From: Oxytricha trifallax
Taxonomy: Eukaryota; Ciliophora; Spirotrichea; Sporadotrichida; Oxytrichidae
NCBI GenBank assembly: GCA_000711775.1
Contig: ARYC01001087.1
Span: 35,687-99,686 of the forward strand
DNA length: 64,000 bases
Reading direction: 5' to 3'
Shown: positions 36,875-50,857 of the stretch, in pieces
Numbering within the stretch: the first letter of the stretch is position 1
Layout: every line of letters starts with the position of its first letter
Made by a program: the position numbers and the translations under genes
The notes under the pieces: model-generated
What the model was told of the DNA's origin: nothing
Seen by the model: the letters and a program-made list of their open reading frames with translations, nothing else
Databases searched by the model: none

Positions 36875-38175
36875 AAAATGTCAATGACAGTAGTCTTAGT
36901 TGAGATATATTTAAACGCAGGGAAACAGTCAGTATTACTATTGACAGTTTAAATATTGAAATCTTTTATTAGATTTACTCATCATTAATTAATTATAAAA
37001 TAATAATAATTAATTGAAATTATTAAAGTTAAGGATCGTCGTAAAATTAATTGAGAGTGTATGTTAATAAAATACAATATTCTAAAGTTTGAAAGAAAAA
37101 ATTTAAAATCAAGAACTTTACATTTCTTAATCTTAATCAATCACAACTACTTTTCACTCGCAAATAAACTGTAAAAGAATTAACGATGAGTAATTTTAGT
37201 TCAAACAACGAGATTAAGTCACAAATTTAATAGAGAAAAGCAACGTACATAAATTTGTTACTTGATAGTAGAGAAAATGAAGAGTAAGTAAATAGCATTA
37301 AAATGTTAAAAATAGATTCAAAAATGGTCATATTCATTTACAATATTCAAATAAAAGGATAAGATTATTAAAGAAAAGTATGCTCCCCACAAAATTTCGT
37401 AAGAAAATGTAATAAACAGAAAATTATATTCTTTAGAAAGCAGTCTAACAATTTAACAATAAAATATCTTGGAGAAATTTTGATTAACAAGTAAAACTTG
37501 TTTGTGTTTTTCAACATTAAATGAAGTAAGATTTCAAGTTAAAAGAAAAAAATTTCAAAAGCTAGTAAAATACAATCTTCCATAGAAGACTAGTATTATT
37601 TATAACTAAACAATTAAAATTACATTTCTTGCTTCAAAAATGAAGTATATTTAAGCATGGCAAAGAAACAGTTAAAGGCCAAGAATTTATTTTAAGGTGT
37701 CTGCTTTTGGAGTATTTATAATTAATTATTTTGAAGTTTTAAATTTCCTGGAATAGTTAATGAAATTTTAATAGATGCTGGGAATTTTAGAACTAAGAAA
37801 TCTAGATATTTCTCAGAGCTTATGTTTCTCACTCAACTAAATAATTATTTTTATTTTTAACTTCAAGAATCTAATTAGATTATCAATTAAAAATTAAACG
37901 ATGAATTAGTTTATTAGTACTAACATTAACAAATTGCATTCACCTTAAAAGAAGTAACATTATAAATTATCCTTAAAAAAAGATTATGAATACAGCTGAA
38001 GTGGAATGAATGGGATTTTACAATGCATTATAATTAATGTAAGGAAGAAGAGTAAGTAAAAAATTAAAGATTTGGAATTTAAAATATCAATTTAATAAGC
38101 CAGAAAACAGGAATACTTTGTGAATGTTAAGCACGTACATCATCTCGTAGTTATTTTTAGTCTTTCATTAACTTG
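36875..38175 (+). pseudogene. Candidate decayed coding track
   Basis: Purine-rich plus strand with three frame pieces: 36875-37054 (MSMTVVLVEIYLNAGKQSV...); 37186-37524, ATG to TGA, 112 codons (…LLLDSRENEEQVNSIKMLK…); and 37523-37999, shifted one base, 158 codons (…FLEQLMKFQQMLGILELRNL…). After TGA 37997-37999 the last frame continues to about 38175. Gln by TAA/TAG is used throughout. No domain was recognised. Codon-position bias is weak, so this is a candidate only. Confidence 0.3.
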
Positions 38176-39200
38176 AAGCCAATATTGTGTCTTTCCCATT
38201 TGGTAAGGAAAATCTTTTCTTTATTTATAATATTTTAATGTATTTTGACTTAGTTCTTCACTTACTTGGGACTCAATAATTAGTCAATGTTCATCCTTAT
38301 TTTATTATGTTATTAAAAACTAAATCTCTGATAATTTTGGTTGGTTTGTTATATTTTAGTATGATACATTTTTCAATGTCTTATTAAGAACATCTCTTCA
38401 ATTTTTAAGCTATCCTTTTAAATTATATTATCATTATTACATTTATTATCAATTCAAAATATATGCTGTCATTAGTGGAATGTATTTGCAAATTATAAAA
38501 AAATTGATCAATGCAATCATAATTATGTTATATACTGTCCGATTGTAAGATGTTGTTAATATTTGATAAAATTATGTTCATTTTTATATTATTCCATACA
38601 TTTTTACCAAATTTTATGAATTTAAGCAAATCTTAAGTCTTTTTAAATACATTTTTCTCAACTTTGTTTATCCTTTGATTTTTGAATGCTCTCTCAAATT
38701 ATTTGGTATCACCCATAAGCAACGTTTTCTTAGTTTTAATGCTCAATTTTTTTGTTTTATCAATTTCTTTGATACAGATAATGACTCTCCCTTGTCCTTT
38801 ATGTTTACAAATAAGTCATCCATGAATTCAATTAACCTTAAGTAATTGATTAAATAAATTAGCTCTTCTTACTTGTATGAGGCAATTTGCAAATAAAAAG
38901 TAATTAAGAATTGAAGAGAGCAAAATTTCTTGGGCTATTAATTACTTCATGTTTATCTTTTCTTCTTCAATTTATTTTTTCCTTAAGTATAGAAACTCAA
39001 TCATTTCAATCGTTAACGTATATTTTGATTACATTATTTTCCTAAGCATAGAAAAGTTTTGTCTTTAATACTGAGTCATATGTATTTTGAAATTAAGTAA
39101 ATACGCTTCTCTTAATTAGCTTTATAAAATATATAACAAATGACTCTAACATAAAAAAAAAAATCTATTCATAGTACATTTGCTATAAACTCTAAGAAAA
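38176..39200 (-). pseudogene. Candidate decayed minus-strand track
   Basis: Pyrimidine-rich plus strand. The clearest minus-strand piece, about 38843-38745, reads LIEFMDDLFVNIKDKGESLS and continues to KKLIKQKN before a TGA. Downstream pieces in another frame are interrupted by three TGAs. It converges on the plus-strand track ending near 38175. Nothing was recognised. Confidence 0.25.
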
Positions 39201-40834
39201 CTATCTCGCGAATCATTAGATATTTTTTAATTTGGACTTCGATATACTTTGAAAACAATGTCTAAAATACTTAAAATCATGGAAAATAAGGGTTTTTAAT
39301 TTCCTCTACACGGCAACTAAGCATAAGAGAACAATATTTTTTTTAGATTAATTCTTATTTGGTCTTGTTCGTGATTAAGCCTTTATTATATCAATTTTTA
39401 ATATTTGCCTTCGTGATCAGCTTTCCGTAATTAACAATAGTGTAGGATAGTTTTGGATAACAGTTTTTAATTTTTTAAATCGTTAAAAAGAATTTAAAAT
39501 GAACACTAGAATAGAAAAAACTGAAGCTAATTTTCACTAATTTATGGCAAATTGAAAAACATTGATAAAAAAATTCATCATAAATTTTAAAACATTTTAA
39601 ATAATCTGTCTTCCATTTTTTGTTGTTGAGGAGGATGCTTCCAGCACTCGAGGAAGATCCCTGCACTTTTTTTATTTATGTAAAATCTATTAAACTTTAC
39701 ATCAATTCAAAATTTCATTATTTTTAAGACTTATTAAATGTTAATAGGATTTTTAGACATGATAGAATTAGTAGTTCCTGGAGTTTATATAACAAATAAT
39801 AAAACTGAGTACATTTGAACAACTAAAATACTTGAGAATTCTATATATAGTGGATTAATTTAAGCTTAAAGACCTAGTAGTTCTTAGATTACTGGCATTT
39901 AGAATAAAAGATATTGTGCTTGGAAATGCATAGAATTCATACTAATATAGATATTAACTAATTGATTATTAAATATGTATATTTATACAAAGAAATAAGT
40001 CCAGAATTTAGAAGTTGGTTGATAGAAGTGAATAAGATAAATTTAATAAAAAATTAGAAATAAAAAAAGTGCAGAAAATTTCCCTAAAAAAATTCTTTTC
40101 TTTTAACAGTGCAGAAAACTTAACCCCTTCATTTTTAAATTGCCTAATAAACTCTATCTTGATAATTTCAAATATTCTGAGAGCAAAATCTTCACTGTAA
40201 GATGCTCCTAATGATCTAAAATGCATTAATTCTCTTTGCAATCGTTCTTGTATTTTCTAATTCAAATATTTCATTTTTTTGTATATAATTTTATTCATTT
40301 TAACTTTTCAACTTTTTTCATAATTGATTGTTTAATAATATTTGCTTCATTCAAAATTCTAAGTATTAAGTCTTTTAATCTTTTGTTAATTACATTAACC
40401 TCCTTACTTTATTATGTGCATAATCTATCTCTTATTTAGCAATGGGATTTTTGGGTAACTGTTTTAATTATTTTTATTCTGATTTAAGTAAAATTTTTCA
40501 ATAAAATTATCGAAGAAGAAGATAGAATTTTTGGAGTTAAATTTTCTAATTCTACTATTTACTTACTTTTCATTTCAAAAATTTCAACTTCCTAAGCCCT
40601 CGGTCATAATTTCATCTCTTATTTCTTTATCTCATTATTGGGATTATCTGTCATCTTTAAAAATTTGACCATAGAAGTCCAACATTTTTTTTAAATATAA
40701 TATTAAACACTTTCATCATTTATGCTCATTTCTTTTATTAATTGAAGTTTTTTCTCACGTTTCCTTAGTTTCTTTTACCTTTTAAGTGAATCTTATAACA
40801 TCTTTTCTATCCAAAAGTATTCAATATTTCATTA
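39201..40834. other. AT-rich stretch, no supported gene
   Basis: No domain, repeat family or palindrome was recognised. Both strands have short open frames, as expected by chance. Confidence 0.4.
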
Positions 40835-41250
40835 TTGTAGGAATACATTCGATTTGGGAAAATGAATTAAAATTAAAATTAATTAATTATTAATTACCTT
40901 CAGTTATATTTTCGGAAAATATCTGCAAACCCCAGCAATATTATACTCTCTGGATAGCGCATTAAAAATAAGACGGTGACTATTATTGCTATAATGAATT
41001 TATCTCATCGACCAAGAGAGAAAAACCCATTATACTATTTTTGGGAGTTAGCTCAAAATCAAAATATCTCGCTTCCTGGTATGATTCAGGAATATTGCCA
41101 ATAATAAAGTCCAGCTAAAATTGCGGGATCTACCGTAGAATCCATTTATTTTTGAATTTTGAGTCACTTTGGATTTCATAACTGCCATGATTTTAATATT
41201 TAATTAATTTAATTTTAATTCATTTTCCCAAATCGAATGTATTTCTACAA
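40835..41250. mobile_element. TA-MITE family, copy B (416 bp)
   Basis: Flanked by TA. Ends are TTGTAGGAATACATTCGATT and its near-perfect complement, with inverted homology over about 50 bp (through the AATTAAAATTAAAATTAATT region). The centre lacks the long palindrome of copies A and C but shares AAGTCCAGCTAAAATTGC with them and with the partial copy at 32778. Confidence 0.85.
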
Positions 41251-43234
41251 TATTGCTTTTTCTACTATTTTTGTGTTTTAAATATATATCTCTCATTCTG
41301 TTAACCTATTCTCTCTGCCAAACAATTGATTACTTATGTCAATTTGTCTCTCTGAACTTTCTTTTTAATTCATTCTCAAAATTTTTGAATAGTTTTGACC
41401 AAATCCAATCCTCTGCTGTTTGTTCATCCCCTTCTACAACGAACGTATTCCAACATTACTTCTTGTTTATGATCATTATTTTAATTGTTCTTACTTAACT
41501 GCGAGCTTAAAATTGTTTTACCGCTATTTTATTCTGAATCTTACTCGGATAAAGTTATAATATCTTAAATTAATTCAGACCTGTAAACTAATAATTTAAG
41601 TTAAAGAATATTTTATATAGTTCTTGGTCAATTAGTTTTCATTCCTTCGAATTTTTTAATTTTACTTTATCAATCATATCACCAATATATTTATATGGTA
41701 GTTTAAATACCCCAAAAACAACTATCCTCTGTTTCTTTCACTTTTGATTTAAAAATTTTATTAAAATATTTTTCGATTCTAGCTGATTCATGCATTCATT
41801 GACATATTTATTCCAATACAATTAATAAATATTGTTAACATGTGTAATGGGAACCCTTATTTGTTAAGTTGTACAAATTATAAATTAATATAAATTCTAT
41901 ATGTATTTTTTATCATATTTGCCATTGTTCCGTACCTTTACTCCTCAATCTTTTGCAAGTTTAGTATGACTTAAATTTTTGTTGTTGCCAGCAATTATCA
42001 CTTAATGTCTTTTTTATACAAACTCTATATATAAATATATTGTTCTTGTTCTTTATTATCTAATCAAATAATATTGTTTCAGTTTGAGCTCTGACATCTG
42101 ACATTTTGCGGGCAAATTTTGAATTCAATTATCTTAGTGTAAAAATACCAATATTTCCTTATGATTTATCTATCCTTTTAATCTCTCAACTTTTCGGCAA
42201 ATTATTCTTACCATTCTATAGCTTTTCTTATAGATGAACAATGATCAAACTGTCTGCTATTTTTAATCTAAACAGAAATAAAGTTTGTGTATTGATTTTG
42301 ATGTAGATCATCAAAACATTTTGGTTTTAAAATTATTGAGCTTTGCAAATCTAGTTTTGAATTTATAAAATATTTGTTCAGTTTTTCTGCAAATTTACCT
42401 TTTGACTTAAATTCTTGTTCATTTTTAATACTTGAAGTCTCCTTCTCTCATTGGTGTTTGTTGTTTATTCTCCATTTTTCTAACTCCATTTTAATGTTTA
42501 ATTTTTTTAATTAATTATTTAATAATTTATATTTACTTTAGTTAAAAATAGCCATTTAATTACTAAATTAGTATATTTCCGATAATATGCATAAAAGCAT
42601 ATAAATATAACCAACTTCTTTAAGACTCAATAAAAATATTGAGTCTTAAAATTTCTCAAATAACTTAAAATGGATTTTATCATTTTATACGATACTCAAT
42701 TAAGTACTGACTCTTAAATTATCAAAATATTCATAATTATACTAGTATTATATTATAACACTAGATGCTGCAAAAATATTTGAAAAAGTGACATTAATTT
42801 GAAACTTTAAACCTCAATTACTAAAGCTTTAATTAAATGGCATCTTCAAAAAAAGTTTTAGTCATTATCTTTCTATTCTTTGATAAATAAATAATATAAG
42901 TTAATAGATTTAGCTGGTTAGCAAAGAAGTAATTAATAAATTCTATGGAAAAATGTAATTTATTGGTTTACATTTAAATTAAAATTGAAAATTACTATAT
43001 AGAATTATTTTAATAGATTTTGTCAAATATGATGGAAATTAATTTGAAGTTTACCAAATGCTACAAAAGTCTGGAAGAACTTTTTTTTTCTTAGCTTAAA
43101 TATGTCATTAATATTTAATGCATGATTCGAATTAAAATCTAAGATTTATTCATTATTTATAATGGACAATTTAAATATTTACGATCATTTGCATATATTA
43201 GAATTATTTTTTAATAAAACAGACGAAAATATTA
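41251..43234. other. AT-rich stretch; one perfect hairpin
   Basis: No gene supported. TTAAGACTCAATA (42620-42632) and its exact complement (to 42649) form a perfect short hairpin; its role is unknown. Confidence 0.4.
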
Positions 43235-43654
43235 TTGTAGAAATACATTTGAATTTGGAAAAATAATTATATTTAAATTAAAATAAATTGAAATTATTGG
43301 CAGTTAAAGTTGGCCAATTTAAATGATCTTGGGCTTGTTTGATAGAGAATTCAAAATTAGCTAGACTTTATTATTGGCGGTACTATTTTATTGCATCCCT
43401 GGAGCGAGATAACTCGACTTTAATTAAACATCTCTAAATTCATTAAATTATACCCCCACATTAAAGTCGAGTTATTCTCGCTCAAGGGATGCAATAAAAT
43501 AGTATCGCCAGTAGTAAAGTCTAGCTAATTTTGAATTCTCTATCAAACAAGCCCAAAATCATTTAAATTGGCCAACTTTAACTGCCAGGAATTTCAATTT
43601 ATTTTATTTTAATTTAATTATAATTATTTTTCCAATTCAAATGTATTTCTACAA
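43235..43654. mobile_element. TA-MITE family, copy C (420 bp)
   Basis: Flanked by TA. Ends are TTGTAGAAATACATTTGAAT and its complement. The interior palindrome closely matches copy A: GGCAGTTAAAGTTGGCCAAT, TTATTGGCGGTACTATTTTA and GAGATAACTCGACTTTAATT on the left arm, with complements on the right. Together with copies A, B and the partial copy, this defines a family. Confidence 0.88.
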
Positions 43655-45592
43655 TAATGTTCATATCCTAGTATCTTTTACACCAATAGTGCAGACAAGA
43701 CTAAAAAAAGACTGAGATATAATGAATAAATTAAAAGAAGATAAATGAAAATGCCTGGTATCAAAAATGAAAGAGACATTTCAAATGTTAAATGCTGAGT
43801 TTTAATTATAACGACATCACATTAATCATATTTATTTTAATAAATGTATAAAATGATTACTATAGTTCCTTCAAATAAAAATTTTCAATATTTAATTAAA
43901 GAAATAAAATAAATAAGATAATATAATTTATTTAATCAAAAAATTAATCAATAGGTAATTAAGTTAAATATCTTTTTTAATTTGCTATATTTTTATAAAA
44001 CCCAGAATAAATTAATAATAATTATAAAATATAGTTAATAAAAGAAGATTAAAATCAGTATAAATATAATCAAAGAAGGAACATGCAAGCAGTATGATGA
44101 GAAAAGATTGATGTGTTTACTCTTAATATCAAAATTTATTCTATTCATTGAAATCTTTTTTATAAAAATGCACTAACTGCCACGGATGGATGTAGATATT
44201 TAATTAAAAATAATAAATATGGCAAAAAATACATTAAATTACAATCCTAAAAAATATTAAATTTTCATATAATCATAATTTTTCATAATCAATCATGATG
44301 ATGAGGTGAGGACAATGCAGTCAATCTTAATAGAAATATTTACAGTGATAGAAGTGATATTATTAAAACAAGCAATCACTTTACTTTTTCAATACAAAAA
44401 CTATATATCCATGCCAAGTGAGTAAAGGTTTCTCTTAAATTTAACAGAAACTGATATATAATTTAAATTTCAGGCTTTGTAAGTCAAGGATGATGATTTA
44501 TTTTCAAGCCATCTCATTGATAAATTAAAAATAGCTTTATACATGATTCGCTGAATATGATAGTATAAGTCCAGATAATATGGAGAGAATCTTATTTTTT
44601 AAACACATCTAACTAGTCCATTTTTCATCTAATTTCTTGCTTAATAATCATTAAATCTACTATTTAGATTAATCTTTTAGTTAAATCTCAACAAGTATAG
44701 TATAAATAATTTTAAGATTCGAATTGAATCTTGTATTTCAAAATTTAATTATACCAATGTTGTAAAGGTGTACAATTTTTCAATAGGTCTCAATGTCATC
44801 TTCATAAATGAATTGAATTATTGTGTCACTCACATGCTCATGTTTTTTAGACTTTTAGTTTGAGAAGAGCATTTCACTATTTCTTTAAGAGCTTGAATCA
44901 TAGCTTTCAAGTTTCTAATCAGTGACTGCAACATATCACTTTTTTACTTATTTTTCACCTTTAAATGTCCTAATTTGATACATTCTGATTATCACTTAAA
45001 AATGTAGAATAATAAAATGATGGCCAAGAAAATCTTCTAAGCACATGATATTTAAATTTTTATAAGATGAAATCATCAAATTAGAGAGAATAATTGATTA
45101 TTTGTCGGCTTCGTTGCTTATAATATAGTTAATGTACTAGACTATTTAAGCTTTTTATAATAAAAAAATGGTAAAAAAATGTTTAATTATTGTACCTTTT
45201 TAAATATTTTCATCTCAAAAATTACTTTACTTTATTAAATAATTATATGTTAAAATTAAAATCGGCATTTTCATCAAAGAGTAGAGACACCTTTAATTAT
45301 TAGAATATTTATTGAATGAGTTTATATTAATTTTTTAGAGATTCTTGGATTCACCTATTGCTTATAGGAAAGTTTTAATTATTATGGTAAATTTTAGTAT
45401 TCAACATCTTTTTAATAATCTAATTATATATCCTAGTTATTTCTAACAAACTCTAGTTAATAAATGAAAATATTTTATAAAGTTATTAAATTTAAATCAA
45501 AGATTTTATGGAGTTAAAAACTCTTTAAAAACCATAAAAATCAATGTAAGTTCTTTAAGGATTTATTGACATATATCTTTTGAAAAATAGAA
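43655..45592. other. AT-rich stretch, nothing seen
   Basis: No supported gene, palindrome or repeat. Confidence 0.45.
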
Positions 45593-45956
45593 GGTGCCTC
45601 AGACTTATTAGAAGAAGAAAGCACCGAATTTCTAATATAAAGTATGCATATTAAAGTTTGTAAAATTCCTTATAGACTTTTACCCTAATTCCTTTAGGTT
45701 CTCTAAAGTTGAACTGGCATGGACTTTATTTGATTCTATAAATGTTAACTTAGTCAAATTCTTCTAATTCAAGTTAGCAGTTACAAGATATAATATCCTA
45801 AAGAAAAGAAGGGAATGGCAACTTTTGAAATTGAAATTATTGAAGTAGGGACAAGAAGCGAACAATTTATGGCATTAAAAAGCTGTTTTATCCATCTTTC
45901 ATTTACAGAACTTAGCTGCAAACTTTGGAAATAAAGTAGCTTTTTGAACAAAAAAA
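45593..45956 (+). pseudogene. Candidate coding track, 120 codons, unrecognised
   Basis: Open with TAA/TAG as Gln to a TGA near 45956 (…FRFSKVELAWTLFDSINVNL…; …ILKKRREWQLLKLKLLKQGQ…). Another frame carries on with Gln/Glu-rich sequence (LEIKQLFEQKNQELDIQTAS) to about 46010, suggesting a frameshift. Composition is more protein-like than the surroundings, but codon bias is weak and no domain was recognised. Confidence 0.3.
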
Positions 45957-48178
45957 TTAAGAACTAGACATTCAAACAGCCTCTGAGTAATATATACAAA
46001 ATTACAAATGTTGGTGAAGATAGTATTAACTACAACTACTAATCACTCTAATTAATAGGTCAGGATTATTTTATTTCTTAAATAAATTATGATGAAATGT
46101 GTAAAAGGACTTTGTATTTTAATTTAACGAATTTTTTAATTTCCTATAAAAGGGAATCATATTTTTAATTTCAATTTTGGTTGTTGATATTTTAGATATA
46201 GGAATAGAAATAAAATAAACTATTAATATTGTTTGATTAATATATTTATAATTGATTAATTTCTCATCCTCTATTTAAAAAACAAATACTCTAAAGGTTA
46301 TATTTTATGGTAATTTTTAGTAATTTTAAACTTTTAAGTTTAAGATATAAATTAAAATGGAATTTAAAATGAAAGAGAGATTTAACTCTTAATTATCTTT
46401 AGTGGTTAATAAATCATAATAATTTATTTTAAAATTGTTATAAAAATACATATCAATAATATATGTAACATACCGAAGAAATGAATTCATTTTAAGTCCA
46501 TAATTAAATTTATTAAAGATTGGTTATTACTAATCAATTTGTAAAAATGCTATATAAAGATGAGACATATTAAGAAATGCAATATAACAAATTTAAATCT
46601 AAATTAGTATCAATGAGTATATATCAAATCTATAAATATGAAAAAATATAATCTGACGAAAACTTATAGTAGATTTAGGTTTAAATGCATAATGGATATG
46701 TAATTAACAGAGCCGCTTAAACTACTATTTTCTTGCTAGTAAATTTAATTACTTTTATTTAGCTGAAACTCTATCAACTTAATATTTATAATAATATTAC
46801 AAACTACCATAACTTTAAAACCTTTGCTTTAATGTTTAGCTTATCAGTTACTAAAATAAAAGCTTTTGAATTCATGACACCAATATTTAACTATCAGTGC
46901 CTTTGAATGATAGCATTTTTATTTTAATAAAGAATCAGGTGTATATTTACATTTATAAAAGAAATATTTTATAAATATAAGATTTATATTTACAATTAAA
47001 ATGTGAGGTTAAAAATTCTACAAATCATTAGAATTAGCATTAAATAATATGAATAATAACAATAATAATAATATACTAAATCTAGATCTCAGAGGATTTA
47101 CGAGTTTAAATATGTTAAGAATCAAGTTCTTTTACACATGACTAGTCTTAATTTAACTCAAACTAAAACTTCTATATACTACAGAATTTTGTAAATGTAT
47201 AAGTCTCATTTCGTTTCTAGTCGTATTCTTCCAACTTTAATTTTTGTTTGCAGAACCTATTCAGTAGTCCTCTTAGTCGTCATCACTGTTATCTTCTTAT
47301 ATAATAAGAATAAAATGAAAATATTAAAAAAATAAATTCATAATGACAAACACTGATTTACTTAGTTTTTTATTTGTAATGAGCTTTTATTGCTTAAATT
47401 ATTAACTATTATATCTTACTTTTAAAAAAAATTTTTAATATGAAATATATTTAATTGATGAAAGTTTCAGTTTTTTTAAATAATAATTATTTTTATATAA
47501 ATTTTTTATACTTAATAAATATTATAGACATTATAGTATCAGTTTATTATTTTGCTCTTAAATCCTCATCAAAATACTCCAGTTGAAAAATTGTCACAAT
47601 TACTTTAGTTATTATAATTTTACCGTTTGTTTTCCTAAACCTAAATAAAATTATTCTCATTTGTATTTTTATCATATTTAGTTCTATTTATTTATAAAAT
47701 TTAGATTATCCTTAAATGTCGATCATGAATTTTTGAAAATAAATTTCAATTCAAAATTGTGAAATAACAAATAGTATATATATTTTATTAAATCTATTAA
47801 AATGGAATGAAATGATACAGCAACAAAAAATAGTATTCTCTAGAGATGTCACTACTTTTTACACGTAATATTCATAGTAAGTAGGCTATTTTAGTTTAAA
47901 TTTAATTTAAAATCTTAATTATTTATTTTATACATCAAACATAATAAAACAAATTTCAAATTTTGCCACCAGTTCATTTTACTATAACTAATTTGAGAAA
48001 TATAATTAACCAATAAATTATGCATAAACTACAATATTTTATTTAAGGGCAAACACTTTTATCTTTAGATACATTTGAGTTTCTTCTCTAAATAACAATT
48101 AATTTTTAAAAAATTGTAAGTATATAATTCTCGAATCATGAAGAATCACTGTTAAAATATAAAAACTTTTTTCTTGTT
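45957..48178. other. AT-rich stretch, no supported gene
   Basis: One short minus-strand piece at about 47290-47230 (TTKRTTEQVLQTK) resembles the core of the acidic-tail module but is too short to call. The rest is featureless. Confidence 0.4.
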
Positions 48179-48186
48179 ACATAACT

Positions 48187-49806
48187 GTTCTGGCCGAGAA
48201 CCCCCTCTCCCAACGCTTTTAAATGAATTATTTATTTCTAAAATACTTCCTGAGAATTAAAAATCCTATTTTTTTTGATAATCTAACTTCTGAGTCAGAA
48301 TCAACACCTTATCACTATTATCAAATCTTGGGCTCACAACTTATATTTAATATAAAAGTAAATATTTATAATTAAATTATGATAAAAATTTAAATTCATC
48401 AACGTCAGTTGACTTTTCAACTTACATGTAACTATAGGAAAATACATTAAAATCAAATTTAATTTGATTTTAATTAAATTTATATTTATCAATTTGCTGA
48501 AGCTATATATTTTATTTTACAAATTTTCTAATTTTCAAACTATTTCTCATTCAGACCGAAAAAAGAATAGTCTCATTAATTTTTTTATTATTATCCGCTA
48601 ATTTTTATCTCGAGACCTTTTTATTGAAAATTTAACAATATAATGATAGCAATCTAAAATTATATTAATTTATAAAATAATGAGTAAAATTTACAGTAAA
48701 ATCAAAAATTTAATATAAAATATAGAAGTTATGCACACTTTTTTAATCGTAATTTATTTAAACATATTAAAAACTACTCTATAATGAAATTTTGATCATT
48801 TCGAGATAGACTGCTATCTAGAATAAGTTAAAATAAATGAAATTAAGTTTTCAATAAATGAATGTTTTTATTTATAAATATTAATTGGTTTATGCATGCT
48901 TGTTTTAAATCAATATAAAATAATGATTAATTTAAAGATTTATTTTGTTCTTATATGCTGTATTATTTACTTGATTTAGTTATAAATTATAAAAAATAAA
49001 CATTCATTTATTGAAAACTTAATTTCATTTATTTTAACTTATTCTAGATAGTAGTCTATCTCGAAATGATCAAAATTTCATTATAGAGTAGTTTTTAATA
49101 TGTTTAAATAAATTACGATTAAAAAAGTGTGCATAACTTCTATATTTTATATTAAATTTTTGATTTTACTGCAATTTTTACTCAATGTATTCCATATTAA
49201 AATTCGTAGATTCACTTTTTAATAATTACTTCTGAATTCAAGTGAGACTTACAATCATTATTATTATTTAATGCTGTACAGTAATAAGAATGGGGCTTAA
49301 GCTCCTACAATCCTTATAGTTTTTATATTTTAATAAAGAATGTTTTCGAAATTAAAAATAGGGGATAATAAAAATACAAAAATAAAATACTTTATGAGAT
49401 TATGCTTTTGACTGATGTAAAATAAATATGGTTTAAGATTTAAATAATTTGAAAAAATAAGATTTATAGCAAAAGCAAATTAATAAAGAAAAATTTTACA
49501 GTAAAATAAATTTATTTTAATATATTTTATAAAGGGATATGCAAGTTAAAAAGTTTACGGGCAATTAATAACACATGAAAATAAAATTTAGAAGAGATAA
49601 AATTTATCATACTTTATTAATAAAAATAGGTTTGTATGGATACTTATTCTATAAAAATTTAGATGGCAAAATAATTGATTCATACCAAGTAATAAAACTT
49701 TTTGAGTATAATTATTTCTTTAAATATTAGGAGATCTGAATAATTAATAAGAAAAAATTATAAAATTTTTGGAGTAGGGGGTATGATGGAGGGTCTTGGT
49801 TAGAAC
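48187..49806. mobile_element. Foldback element, copy 3 (1,620 bp)
   Basis: Ends are GTTCTGGCCGAGAACCCC (left) and, complemented, GTTCTAACCAAGACCCTC (right). Flanking 8-bp repeats are ACATAACT (48179-48186) and ACAAAACT (49807-49814), one mismatch. Diverged arms share the landmarks of copy 2: AACTTACATGTAACTATAGG and CAATTTGCTGAAGCTATATA near 48420-48510, with complements near 49480-49560. A second, much better conserved palindrome sits at its centre (48682-49183). No coding capacity. Confidence 0.8.
48682..49183. repeat. Palindrome nested in foldback copy 3
   Basis: Arms 48682-48880 and about 48981-49183 are nearly identical as reverse complements over about 200 bp, including ATTTCGAGATAGACTGCTAT and TTAAGTTTTCAATAAATGAA, with a spacer of about 100 bp. 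Much less diverged than the outer arms, so it is either a later insertion or a centre kept homogeneous by gene conversion. Confidence 0.8.
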
Positions 49807-49814
49807 ACAAAACT

Positions 49815-50857
49815 CTTTAATTATTTTTGTTTATTAAGTCAAATGAAATTTGATTTATAAATTTATAATATATGACAGTTTTTGCATATTAAATTAAACA
49901 AATTTCCTCATATTTTGTTTTTATCAATAATAGCTGGGGATTATAATGCACCTATTTATCTACTGCTGTCTAAAGCCTCATTTAATTTCAATCTTCCAGA
50001 CCCAATCAGCCAATCATATACTTTATTAATAAGTACAATTATACTTTTAACTAGAAGCACTTATCGTTTCATCATACAGTTACTAATTAAATAGTTATTT
50101 CTTTCATTTATATTATTGATTAATATTCCAGGAATTTATATACCTGAGTATTTTCTTATCAGGGATTTCTTATTCTAACTTAAAGAGCATAGTCATTACA
50201 AGATTGTCACCATTTTTTACAACTTTTAGAGCATTGTCACAATTTTTACAACTTATTAGGGCTATTCCCTTTAAAATTTTATCATGTATAATTTTGCCAA
50301 ATCCTTTGTTTTTTATGTTGTTGTAGAATAAAAAGTTTTAATCTACTTCTGATTAATTTAGCCAGTGAATAAATTCAAATTTATTCACTGGCTTATTAAA
50401 GACATTCTCTTATATGGATGGATTTCTTGAATCTTATATCTATATACAATATAGATATTCATCTAGATCACTCTCGTAATAAGTCTTATCTTTATTATGA
50501 ATATAATACTATTACTACCTTCCATTTTACTTGCTTTTGAATAAATTCTTTTACAAATCAATTTTCCTATATATTTTAAAGATATCCACCAGAATGTTAT
50601 GCCTTACTTAGTAAAAGTGGAGTTAGATATCGAAAATATGAAACTCATAATGATAAATCAAATGAATTGATAATTTTTGAAATCAGATTATTTTGCGTGA
50701 AATAATTACTCTAAACTGTAATTGAAATAAATGGAGTTTGTTAATGTTTTATTTTAATTATTTCAACAATTCGGATCATATTTTGCAGTGTCCTTAATTG
50801 CAGAATTTGCTACTGTAAAAAAGATGTACTCAAGATATCTTCAGGATATCTTCCAAA
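49815..50857. other. AT-rich stretch; perfect 16-bp hairpin
   Basis: AGCCAGTGAATAAATT (50360-50375), a CA loop and the exact complement (50378-50393) form a perfect hairpin about 460 bp before the next gene track. A short tandem duplication of TTGTCACNATTTTTTACAAC type lies at about 50205-50250. A weak minus-strand frame at 50075-49906 was not called. Confidence 0.5.
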
